Assembly (NCBI GenBank): GCA_022828595.1 | Contig: JAKGHH010000006.1 | Location: 16,364,499-16,428,498 of the forward strand | Length of the DNA stretch: 64,000 nt | Direction: 5' to 3' | DNA from: Nelumbo lutea | Taxonomy: Eukaryota > Streptophyta > Magnoliopsida > Proteales > Nelumbonaceae | Shown: positions 1 to 12,379 of the stretch, piece by piece | Layout of the letters: the number at the start of each line of letters is the position of its first letter | Position numbering within the stretch: the stretch's first letter is position 1 | Program-made: the position numbers and the translations under genes | Notes under the pieces: model-generated | The model's input: only the letters and a program-made list of their open reading frames with translations | Databases searched by the model: none | Told to the model about the DNA's origin: nothing

Positions 1-527
1 GTTAATTTTTTAAAAATATATCAAATAAGGGTAAAAACACTATTCATCTTCTCCATTTCCGCCCCAGCCCAGCCCTGCAAACCTCAATGACCACCATCCT
101 CCAGCGCTGCCTCCAGCAACACTACCGGCCACCTCATGTCGTTTGATTGGCATTGCCAGAGGTGGGCGGAGGCAGAGGCGGTGATGGCGGCGATGCTGGT
201 GGATGGTAGTCATTGAGATTTGCAGGGTTGGGGTATCAGCGGAGGCGGCGTTGCTGGAGGTAGGCGGCTGCGGCACTAGTGGATGGTAGTTATTGAGATT
301 TGTAGGGCTAGGTGGAGGTGGGCGGCGGTGGCATTGGTGGATGGTAGTCATTGAGATTTGCAAGGCTAGGAAGGAGGTGGGTGAAGGCGGCGTTGCTAGA
401 GGTGGGCGGAGGCATTGCCAGAGGTTGCTGGAGGTGGCGACGGGCGGTGGCACTGATTGATGGTTTATAGGAGGAAGAAGATGAACAACGTTTTGCCCTT
501 ATTTGATATATTTTTTTAAAAGTTAAC
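1..527. mobile_element. Foldback / MITE-like element with ~50-bp terminal inverted repeats and GC-rich core
   Basis: The first ~54 bases are the imperfect reverse complement of about 474-527; both arms share AATATATCAAATAAGGG and then a TTCATCTTCT block. The interior is unusually GC-rich and purine-biased. It carries a degenerate direct repeat built on GATGGTAGTCATTGAGATTT (about 202, 281 and 339), plus an inverted copy of that unit near 73-104. The long proline-rich reading frame on the minus strand is a by-product of this composition. The element starts at or before the window edge, so the left target duplication cannot be seen. It could be a Mutator-type non-autonomous element or another foldback; the class is not decided. 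Confidence 0.6.
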
Positions 528-1039
528 CTATTTTAGAAATTATATTAAAAGTATCATTTTTATTGATATTAGGGCCCAAAAGTTGCCCTTATCAACTATA
601 ATAAACCCAAAATAACTAAACGGTAAAAGTTCAAAACACCCATTTATGTAGATAATTTGACGCTCGTTGAAGAGTTGTAGAAGAAACTTCTGATGTAATG
701 AATATATGATAGAGGAGGGCCAATGAAAGGGAAAGGAAAGGTTGGTATTGCAGGTAAAGAAGTGAAATAATGGTGGTAAAGAGGAGAGAGGAAGTAGAGT
801 GTTGAACATGGAGTTTGTCGGTAAAGGGAACAAAGAGGAATGATAGGAAAAGAGATGTTGGGAACCACAAAATTCTTAGAAACAAACTCTAGTGCCTCAA
901 GATTTAGAGAAGCCATTCTGAGTTTGTCCCAATGTAAAGTGTTGACAGTAACTAAAGCTTCTTAAATGCAAATTCAAATTGCAAATTGTAGAGAGAGAGA
1001 GAGAGAGAGAGAGAGAATACAGAGCATATGAAATCTTTA
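528..1039. other. Non-coding, AT-rich; GA microsatellite
   Basis: No gene recognised. Reading frames here are short and low in complexity. A (GA)n tract lies at about 990-1016. Confidence 0.6.
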
Positions 1040-1159
1040 GACTGCGTTTGTTTAAGATATAAATGTGAACCGGGGTAAATTTTACACTCTGGTTCAGTTT
1101 TGCTAACGTTTTGATGAGATGTCATTTTACATTGTAGATGAGTGTAAAACTCCACTTTA
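1040..1159 (+). repeat. Direct repeat A, copy 1 (copy 2 at 1997-2116)
   Basis: About 120 bp beginning GACTGCGTTTGTTTAAG and ending in CCACTTTAGG recurs at 1997-2116 in the same orientation with roughly 85-90% identity by eye. Copy 1 lies directly outside the left end of the large inverted-repeat element; copy 2 forms the loop between its two arms. The start resembles the terminal sequence of the Harbinger-type elements in this window, so A may be an end fragment of a related element. Confidence 0.65.
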
Positions 1160-2907
1160 GGTTGCATTTGTTTGAAGTGTAAATTCATTTTTACACCGAT
1201 GAAAAAGGTGGTGCCAGTTCAGTGGTCGATGGAAAATGAAACCGGATGGATTTGAATTTTTACAGTGATGACGTTTGGTTGTAACAGAGTAAAAGTGAAG
1301 CTTTCCGCTTTGTTTCTGCTCTGAAACTCTTCCTTCCATCAAACCTAGTTTTTGCTCTATGGAAGACTGGAACTCTCCCTGAAATTCTCCTGGCTTTTGT
1401 TTCTGCGTTTCTGCATTTCTGCCTTGCAAATCTTCCACTCTAAAATGTTGGAAACTTCCATTCTGTCTCTATGTTTCTACTTTGAAATAAACATGGCTTC
1501 TGTCTTGCAAATCTTCCACTCTAAAACATTGGAAACTTCCACTCTGTTTCTACGTTTCTGCTCTGAAATTCTCCTAGCTTCTATCTTGCAAATCTTCCAC
1601 TCTGAAACGTTGGGAACTTCCACTCTGTCTTTGCGTTTTTGCTCTGAAATTCTCCTGGCTTTTGTCTTGCAAATCTTCGCGGTTCAATACAGTCTACAAA
1701 TCTGCAACACCGATGGTGGAGTCTTCATCATTGGAAACTTAGATTCTTTGCTCTACCATGAAACGCCAACGCAAGTGAGATATCCAAAAGAAATAGTAAT
1801 TGATCGGGGAAGGGGGAGAGTTGCTTCTGCTACTGCTGGAAGTTGCAGTGGCAGGTAGGTAGGAATAAACGAGAGTGAAACCAGCGAGGAAGAAGAATTA
1901 GTTGGAGAGAGAGTGTGTGTGTCCATCGAGTTTTGAGAAGATGGAGTTTTACATTGGTGTTAACTTTCACCAATTTTTGATGTAAAATTTACCTAAGACT
2001 AAGTTTGTTTAAGATGTAAATGCGAATCGGGGTAAATTACACTCCAGTTCAGTTTTGCTAACATTTGGATGAGATGTTATTTTATATTGTAGGTGAGTGT
2101 AAAACTCCACTTTAGGTAAATTTTACACTGAAAATCGGTGGAAAGTTAACAACGGTAAAACCGATGTAAAACTCCATCTTCTCAAAGCTCAACGGACACA
2201 CTCTCTCTCCAACTTATTCTTCTTCCTCGCTAATTTCACTCTCGTCTATTCCTATCTACTTGCCACTGCAACTTCCAGCAGTAGCAGAAACAATTCTCCC
2301 CCTTCTCTGATATGTTACTGTTTCTTTTGGATATCTCACTTGCATCGGCATTTCACGGTAGAGTAGAGGATCTAAGTTTCCAACGATGAAGACTCCACCA
2401 TCAGTGTTGTAGATCTGTAGACTGTATTAAAATGTGAAGATTTGCAAGACAAAAGCCAAGAGAATTTCAGAGCAGAAACACAGAAACAAAGTGGAAGTTT
2501 CCAACGTTTCAGAGTGAAAGATTTGCAAGACAGAAGCCAGGTTTATTTCAGAGCAGAAATACAGAAACAGAGTGGAAGTTTCCAACATTTTAGAGTGGAA
2601 GATTTGCAAGACAGAAACGCAGAAATCGAAATAAAGTTTCCAACGTTTCAGAGCAAAAACTCAGAAACATAAGCTAGGAGAATTTCAAGGAGAGTTCTAG
2701 TCTTCCATAGAGCAAAAACTAGGTACGACGGAAGGAAGAGTTTCAAAGCAGAAACAAAGTGGAAAGCTTCACTTTTTCTCTGTTACAACCAAATGTCATC
2801 ACTGTAAAAATTCAAACCCATCTGGTTTCATTTTCCACCGACCAGTGGAGTGGCACCACCTTTTTCATTAGTGTAAAAATGAATTTACACTTCAAACAAA
2901 TGCAGCC
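1160..2907. mobile_element. Long inverted-repeat (foldback) element, Harbinger/Tourist-like, TTA target duplication
   Basis: Left arm 1160-1996 and right arm 2112-2907 are reverse complements over about 0.8 kb. The ends read GGTTGCATTTGTTTGAAG and, as reverse complement, GGCTGCATTTGTTTGAAG. TTA flanks both ends (1157-1159 and 2908-2910), as expected for PIF/Harbinger. Each arm contains 81-bp tandem units: the left arm has CTTGCAAATCTTC at about 1423, 1504, 1585 and 1666; the right arm has GATTTGCAAG at about 2439, 2520 and 2601. Because 81 is a multiple of three, the left arm has a long open frame (1352-1858) that looks like a repeat artefact rather than a gene. The loop is direct repeat A copy 2. 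No transposase lies inside, so it is non-autonomous. Confidence 0.75.
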
Positions 2908-2910
2908 TTA

Positions 2911-3589
2911 TGGAAACTAAAATCCAAAACGTGAAAGACGTAAATGAGAATGATGAGGTGGGAAGGTTCGTTTGAAAACAAATGATGAGAACGATAGTTA
3001 GGTTCAATCTTCAGTGTTGGTTGCCGCCAGTCGGAAAGGGAGAGAGTGGGAGTGGAAAGTGTGGGTTCGGTTGTATGTGGAGAGAGTGAGAGTGAGAGGA
3101 GTCTGATGAGAGAGGAAGCAGGAATGGTGAACTCGCTAACAATGATTAATCACCTTGCACATTTTAAGTGTATACATGTTTTTAGGATGCGTGGTGTGCC
3201 TTCATGCTGCGTGAACAGTGCGCACATTGAATTTGCCCTGATAGAAGACTGACTCTCCCCGAGTCTGGTGCACGCCCTTTGTTATTCAACTGTCACATTA
3301 ACATTACGTACACATTTGCCAATCGGGCTGCAACTTGGGCAGGTTCAATCCGAGCCCTATCCAACCCTATTCGAGGTTTTTTTTTCCTTTTCTTTTTCAT
3401 GGATTGAGTTTGAGTTTTTGGGCTGCCATTTGGGCTGCATAGAAAATTCAAGTTTGATCAAAACTTGGATTTAGGCCTTAGCCAAGTCTAGTCTAATAAC
3501 CAAGCCCGATCCAATTCGAACCTACCTGAAAAAATATATATTGTATTTATATAAAAATATTTTTTTTTAATTATATACATATGTATATG

Positions 3590-3631
<42 letters not shown>

Positions 3632-3882
3632 AAATGGAATTTGTACATATTTTTAATTAATTCTATATTTAAATTAGGTCATAGAGTATACTAAAAAATA
3701 ATAAGTATTTTATATATATACATTTTCTCAAACCCAACAAACCAACCCAAATCCAATTAACCCAACCCGCCCAGCCTTAGCCCATGCCCAACCTAAATTT
3801 GTTGGATTAAGCTCAAATTGGGCTTGGGTTGAAAAACTTGGGATTATCCTCATGTTAGATCTGGCCCGAGTTTTGCACCTTT
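2911..3882. other. Non-coding spacer with AT microsatellite
   Basis: No gene is supported. A (TA)n run lies at about 3592-3627 inside a very AT-rich tract (3530-3720). Stretches near 3320-3530 and 3730-3840 are rich in GGGCT/AGCCC-type words on opposite strands and may be arms of another degenerate MITE, which I could not delimit. Confidence 0.5.
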
Positions 3883-3895
3883 GGCTACGTTTGTT

Positions 3896-6800
3896 TGCGA
3901 TACAAACGTTGAACTGGGGTATTTATGTAGCCCGATTTGTGTTTGCAAGCATTTGTTTGCAATACATAGCTGCATCGATTATGAGCGTAAAATTGTTTTT
4001 TCTTATAGGTTTGTATCGTTTCAAGAGTGCATTACTGCATCGATTTTTTGGATGTAAATTTGCTCTCTCTGATTGACGATGTAATTAGGGTATGTTTTTG
4101 TGTTGTTTGACTGAAAGAAAATATAGTCGTTCGAGTGAGAGGAGATCTGCTGCATTCTGCACCCCCCTCCCCTTCCAACGGTAACTTTCTCACCCCCATC
4201 TCTGACCCTGGCATGGTCGTTGGTGGTCAGCGATCAAGTAGATGTTAATCACCTCTTGTGTTTTAACTGATTTTGTTTTGCTATTTTCATGTTTAGATCT
4301 CGTATTGGTTGCGGGGTTCCTGCGGTGAGGTAAGGCCGATCTTCATCTGGGTTGAAGTCTTTCCTTCAATATCTAAACAAGGTAATAGTAGATCTAACGT
4401 TACAACCGCTTGAGCTTCACAGATCTGATGTATAAATCCATGTTCACCCATACACATGCACATATATGGTTTGTTGCTTTGACTAATAAGTTTTTTTTTT
4501 TTCCTTTTTTGTTGCTTCTTTCTCAGATCTAGACAAGTTTCCACATCTTCGCTTTGCCTTCAACAATCGAGTATGTGCACGGTGAAACCATTATTTTTGT
4601 TTCTTCTGTCATTCTTCTTATTGTTATTCTTCTTATTGTTATTCTTCTTATTTGTTACTCTTCTTCTTAGTTATTCGTTTTTTATTGTTATTCTTCTTGT
4701 TTGTAATCTTCTTCTTAGTTAAAAGGAATTTCATTTTCTTAAACAGTAGAGTAAATATATTGCTCTAGTCTTGAGTTCCCATTAACCAACTTTTCCCAAA
4801 ACAAAAAAATAACGGATCCATAATATTTCAGGAAACACATTGCAAAAGAAAATGAAAAGGAGAATAACATTATTATTATTAGATCCAGCCTAGAATCTTG
4901 TACCAATAATTTTGCAAAAGGTTCGATAAAAAATAATACAACCATATCTCTAGTGACCATAGACTAATTTACCAACTAGCTAGAAGATTAAAACCCACCT
5001 TTTCCAGTATCCACAAGATTCCTCTTACCAAAATTTCAACATTAGTACTTTAGATATTTCCTTTGTGAAGCTTAGGTATGAAGTTTTAGGTTCAATATCC
5101 AAATCATTTCTAGCATTCATAATTTAGTAATAATGGATATGGATATAAATAAAATGGAACCACCCAAAACGGATTTCATGTATCCAACCTGCATAGTTGG
5201 GATAAGGCTAATTATGATTAGTGCATGTCTTTTTTGTATGTTTGTGATTTTTAATTTATTTTATTTTATTTTTTAATTAGGTTTATGTCTGTAATTCTGT
5301 ATTTTTCCATGCATGTAATTCATTTAGTTCTCTTTAATCTTCCCAATCACATTAAAGTTGTTATCAGTAATGAAATACTTGCAACTCTTGTTTCCAAGTT
5401 TTCTTTTTTTTTTCCTTTTTTTTGTTTCTTTTGCTTGTATTTGGAAAGGTTGAGTAGATAAGTAGGACTATAGGAGTGTTATAAAATTGAAAAACTTTGA
5501 AAGTGGAAATCTATGCCCAAAACATTCAAAATGTGATAATTTTGGGTCCCCACATGCACCCAAGGTCCTTGGTTTTTGTTCCTCTTAGATGGTCATAGAG
5601 AGCAGCACTTGCTATTAGTTATTACTATCAATAGTGCAAGTTTGGGTGTCCTAATTGAAGAATTTCATTTGCATTAGACCTAGGCCTTTTGGTTTCAACT
5701 TATTTACAGCATTTGGTAAATAGGAAGTGAAATGAAGTGATCTCTGATCTATATAAAAGAGAAGGAATTAGGAGGAAGGTCATTTGTTTGGAAGTATATG
5801 GTAGAGGAAGGAAGATTATGTGCTCTCTACTTTATAAGAGGGAAGCTAGCTACTAATACAAGTGAAAGGACCAGATCTGGGAGATGAGGATTCAAAGAAT
5901 CACACAATCCACTAAGGAGCCCTACTAATAACATAAGTGGGAACTTATCCCTAAAACAGTGATCAATCTCCTTTCTTATTTCCAAATTCTCTACTCACTA
6001 TAAACTATAAATTATCAAACTAATAATAATAATAATAATAATAATGAAGTAATGGTATAGAAATTTGAGCTCATGGTGAATTGTGATAAGATAGTAAGAG
6101 GCCAAAGGCCAAGCATGTGCCCATATTATTACACATTCTCTTGTAAGTGTTGTTTTGTAACAGTAGATAAATGAAGTCTATATAATAAGCTACAGGAGTT
6201 GGATACCAAGCATTGTTAGGCTATTTTCTTTCATGTAACTTGGGCTGGATTGGCTTCATAAGGAAGGCCAGAGGCACTGATGATGAAGAATAGTTCCTTC
6301 CTTTCTGATGATACCTGTTTTCCATCTCCCTCACACCATTGTCAATTCCCATTTGTTGGTGATGCTGTAGAAATAATGAAAAGGTTGATTAATTAAAAAA
6401 ATGGTAAAGATAACAACCTTTCACATGCCCAACTAGATTCAGTATAGAAGGATCACAGAGTTCCTTTTCCTGTGATCAATTAAAAAAAGGGTAAAATAAA
6501 CAGTGATCAGTTTGCTTGTTTTAAAAAAGCAAGTGCAAGGGTAAAGATAAAAGGGTATGTAAATATATAAATATTAACCTTACATAATATGAATCATATT
6601 ACATCGATTTAAATTTTATGAGCTGCATGGAAACCAAGATGGTAGAGCATGTTTTCTAGTTGAGTTGTAGGAAAGCTTCCTAAGCAATAACAACCTTTCA
6701 CATGGCCAACTAGTTTTAGTATAGAAGGATCACAGAGTTCCTTTTCTTGCATTATCTTGTTACTTTGATACCCCAAGGAATGGCACAGAATCATTAAATG

Positions 6801-7175
6801 AAATCAATTCAAGTTAAACACTCATAATAAATGTCAAAATTAAACTTGGTTAGCTATGTGTGTTTGTATATTAGTTGATACATTCCCATTTAGGTACTCC
6901 ATATATGGATTCTTTTACATATGAAATCCTAACAAAATGATGAACTTGGGTCATTAGGTCTAATCCAAGCCACTTTGATGTTATTTCCAAGTCTCATATA
7001 ATTTCCAACTACTTTTTACATTATTTCAATACAACACAAAATTCATGTTTAAATTAGGATAAAATGAAGTACTACATTTGACACTCAATTTGTTTTTATA
7101 CTGTCTTACAATGGCATGTTGTCTCATGGCATTATTTTGACTTGTCATTCAAGAATGAGGGTAACACATGACACT
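3896..7175. other. Upstream non-coding part of the Harbinger element
   Basis: No gene recognised over about 3.3 kb. It contains a minisatellite of TTGTTATTCTTCTTA-type units (4609-4720). It also has a direct repeat of about 60 bp with AGAAGGATCACAGAGTTCC at about 6445-6463 and again about 6723-6741. A short (AAT)n tract lies near 6020-6045. Confidence 0.5.
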
Positions 7176-8402
7176 ATGGCCAAGCGTAGACAGATTAGTG
7201 CGGCCATTAGTGCCATTATGACATATTTTGCGGTGGTTGTCATCATCAAACAATATACTGAATCTATGAGCCAAAGGGTGTGAGAGGTCAGAAGCTTAGG
7301 ATAGTGTTTCTTAACACCGTATTTAGTAGTGAGGCATCATGTTATCTCAAATTAGGATGAGAAAGCCATATTTTGATTCCCTCTATCATTTACTTGTAAC
7401 ACATAGTGGACTTCAATCAACCATTAATCTGTCAGTCTGATAGCAAGTTGCAATGTTTTTGCACACTATAGGGCATAATGAAAGGAATAGTGTCATACAT
7501 GTTACCTTCGGGCATTCACAACAGATCGTTAGTCAGTATTTCCATATGACTCCTGGTTTATGCTATATTTTAAGGTATGTAATAGATTTTTACACTTTTT
7601 TCCTTAAAACCTCCCTAAACCATGAAATTAACATAATTTAGTTAAATGTATGATTGTATAGGTGCAATTGATGGGACCCATATCCCATGCAAAGTGCCAG
7701 TTGAGGAGCAAGGCAAGTTTCGTGGTAGGAAGGGGAAAATAACACAAAATGTAATGGTTGTAGTGACATTTGATTTAAAATTCACTTATGTATTGGCTGG
7801 GTGGGAGGGTCCGGCCACTGATGCCACAGTCCATTATGATTCCCTATGAAGGGAATGCAAACTCCAAGTCCCAGAAGGTAACTTACATTGATACTTCATC
7901 ATTTCTAATACTCAAATAGTGGACTCCATTGTCTTAACTAATTGCTTATTGACAATGACCACTCAACGCAATATAGGAAAATACTACTTAGTAGATGCCA
8001 GATACAGAAACATGCCAGGCTTCCTAGCACCTTACCGAGGCACCGGATATCACCTCAATGAGATACGAGGGCGATTGTTGAAGTCCCCTAGGGAGATTTT
8101 CAACCACAAACATTTTATTATCGAGAAATGTAGTGGAACATGCTTTCGGTGTTCTGAAAATGCATTGGGCAATCTTTAATGCAACACAACATTTTGGCTT
8201 TGACACACAGATCAAGATTGTTATAGCTTGTTGTGTGCTTCACAACCATATCATGGGAGTTGATCCACATGACCAATACACCCAAAAAGGGGTCTATAAG
8301 GTAGACAGGCAAAATACATTCGGTGGGGATGAATTTGTGGATGAAAGCACCAATGTAGATTCTCTTGCACCGAGGTTGCAAAGAAATGAACTAGCAAGGT
8401 AG
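7176..8402 (+). pseudogene. PIF/Harbinger transposase (DDE_Tnp_4 / HARBI1-like), broken
   Basis: This is the cut-and-paste transposase of the element. The N-terminal start is MAKRRQISAAISAI (7176). An ATG at 7357 opens a segment with QIRMRKPYFDSLYHLL. It leads through two adjacent stops (TGA TAG, about 7435-7440) into VAMFLHTIGHNERNSVI, a family hallmark. The catalytic core is visible as CIGAIDGTHIPC (first Asp; from 7646), FTYVLAGWEGPATD, YYLVDARYRNMPGFLAPYR and VVEHAFGVLKMHW (third acidic residue). A 99-bp intron (7878-7976) joins PEG to KYYLVDARY. A stop follows HYDSL, and a one-base frameshift lies near 8121. Several stops make it non-functional. The Myb-like partner gene lies downstream on the same strand. 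Confidence 0.85.
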
Positions 8403-8758
8403 TCCACATTTAGGGACCAAATTGGGTCAGATATGTTCCGAGACTGGAGAAGATTGAGAAGATGATTAGGAGTTGTAGTATTTGGATTAATTACTCATCA
8501 TCATTTAGAACCAATTTGTATTAATTTCAGTTATTAATGTTTAAAACCTCCAAGTTATTTGTGTTTTTAGATATTCATGACTTGCTATAGACATTTTGAT
8601 ATATCAACAATATTTTTTAACAACTTTGTTTCTGTATTGTACATGTTTACTTTTATGTTATTGATTAGTAGAGGTATTTTCAATATTTCTTTATGATAGT
8701 GTATATACATGTCTATATGTTATTTATTTACTGCATGAAATGGAATACTTTTGTAGGG

Positions 8759-9834
8759 ATGGTCTCTAGTAGAGATATAGCAGGAGCATCTATCAGTAAT
8801 AGAAAATATGGCAATAAGAGAAAGGATGTGTTGTTTGTCTCTCAAACTATGTCCAACAAGGGTGATCGAAGTCGACAAGTAAGATGAAATGATGCCATGG
8901 ATAAGGCATTGATTGAGCTACTTGCTGATCAAGTAACATTGGGCAACAAAATTGATAAGGGGTTTCAGACATCTGCATACACATCAGTATGCAAGGAGAT
9001 GACTGTCCGTTTCAATATTGATATGAAAATACCCCATATTATGAGTAGAAGGAGAATATTAAAGCCCATATACATGGAAGCCAAGAAGTTGCTTGGGACT
9101 AGTGGCTTTGGTTGGAATGAATCCAATAATCAAATCATAGTTAACCCAGTTGTTTGGGATGATTACATCAAGGTAAATGTGTCTTATTTGGTTTTTTTAA
9201 TTAATATTTAAAAAATTTAAAAACTGGTCATGATGCCATCTACAATGCAGGCCAATCCACTTGCATTGTGTGTAAATGGCAGGGTGATGGAGATGTTTGA
9301 GGAGATGCAAATAGTTATGGGAAATGATCAGCCCATAGGTGACAAGGCTATGGCAAGGTTTGAGTCTATGACTGAGTGTAATGTTGATGTTGATGGTGCT
9401 AAAGAGGATGACCCAGAGATCAATGATGATGCAACAACCCCAGTGACTGTTGATGAATTCATTTGCGAAGATGGTACTCAATCAGTCTCCAACAACAACC
9501 GTAGGACAGATTCCTCATGTTAAAAAAAAAAGAGTGCATGAATCAAAACCGAAGCCCAACCAAGACTTTATTGATGCAATTGATAGAATGACTATTACAA
9601 TGTCAAAAATTGCATCTGCACTTACAGTGGAGACTGTGATGGATTTCTTAAACTGCTTATGAAGGGAAGTTATGGACTTGGAAGGGTATGACATCCAGGT
9701 CTAGAACACTGTCTTTGGGTACCTAGATGAACATGAGAAGGAAACAAAGATTTTTCTTGCGAGGGACAAGCCATTTAGGGCTCAAATGGTCATATCCATC
9801 ATATCTAAGATGACTGGTTTTGGTGGAATACAGT
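8759..9834 (+). pseudogene. Myb/SANT-like ORF1 of the Harbinger element, broken
   Basis: In PIF/Harbinger elements a Myb/trihelix-like protein helps the transposase bind element ends and enter the nucleus. Exon 1 (8759-9172) carries the Myb/SANT-like region: ALIELLADQV, then FQTSAYTSVCKEM, then SGFGWNESNNQIIV and VVWDDYIK. A TGA at 8885-8887 replaces the expected tryptophan codon. Exon 2 starts at 9251 after a GT-AG intron and opens with ANPLALCVNG, the usual continuation. Later the frame shifts (about 9490-9520) into KKKRVHESKPKPNQDF. It then meets TGA (9660-9662) and TAG before the C-terminal LDEHEKETKIFLARDKPF (to about 9834). Family and order are clear; the gene is dead. Confidence 0.75.
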
Positions 9835-11441
<1,607 letters not shown>

Positions 11442-12379
11442 TTTAGAGTTGGGCTTAGGTTGACCTTTTAACCCACCTAAGCCCCCCGAGTTCCGAATCA
11501 CTGATGGACGGTTAGGGTTGGAAACAAAGGAGGACCCAAGTCACTAATGCAAGAGGAAGACCCACAGGGCCAAAATCCAATGGTCCTACCCCCGGGAAAA
11601 TCATCAGACACGAAATGGAAAAGAAAATCCGAAAGAAAGCGACCTGCGGGGGCCGCGACTGACGATTTCGTTGTCCGTCCGCCCCTAGTCCGAGGAGGTT
11701 CAAAACATCTCTAGTTTCAATTGCAACACTTGTCCAATAGCGGAACGCCGCATCATCTCTGTACACATGGGTCCCACGTATCAAACTGAGGGGTGTCGTA
11801 TCATGATTATCGCAGTATCAGGTTTTCCGCAGGGGATAAATCGGCTTCAGTCAGTGCCAGGCCCGTTCGTGCATCATGGGGAGATATTCTGAATGTAAGG
11901 TTATAATGGCTATTGGAACGGGTTGTGCACTGACTTAATCCGGTTTCGTCCAAGTTGGAAAAATTTTAATAAAATAAATGAAAGGAAAAAAAGAAAAGGT
12001 AAATATCGAGAGAAGGAAAAGGAAGTGCATTGAAATCTCATCAACATTTCATTAAAAGAAAGGGAACAACAACAGCAATAACAAAACAACGGCATTCTTC
12101 TCCATTTCATTTGTTTCAGACTTTTGTTTCAACCAGGGTTTTTCTTTCCTCTCTCAGTTTAGATCTAGGGCGAACCCTTTTTCTCCCTCTTCACTAATCG
12201 TTAAATCCCTCCCATTTCCCGCCGATTTTCCATCTTATTGTTGACCGTTTACTCGCCGGACTCCGTTAACTAGCCGTTAGTTCCGTCACTGTTTCCGGCA
12301 ATTGTTCCGCCGCTTTTTTCTTCATACTTTCTCTCTCTTTCTCTCTCCCATTTTTTTTTTTTTTGAATTTGTCTAAAAA
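11442..12379 (+). promoter_or_regulatory. Promoter / 5' UTR region of the RCC2-like gene
   Basis: This 0.9-kb stretch separates the Harbinger end from the RCC2-like start codon. The last ~250 bp are pyrimidine-rich (CT stretches at about 12320-12350, a T run before 12364), typical of plant 5' UTRs. I see no convincing TATA box, so the transcription start is not placed. No upstream gene is recognised. Confidence 0.45.

Noticed and set aside
40..453. Minus-strand proline-rich open frame of 137 codons
   Set aside because: Composition-driven frame inside a GC-rich repeat element; no domain, no gene context.
1352..1858. 168-codon open frame on the plus strand
   Set aside because: Made of 81-bp repeat units inside an inverted-repeat element; the opposite arm is degenerate and no homology is recognised.
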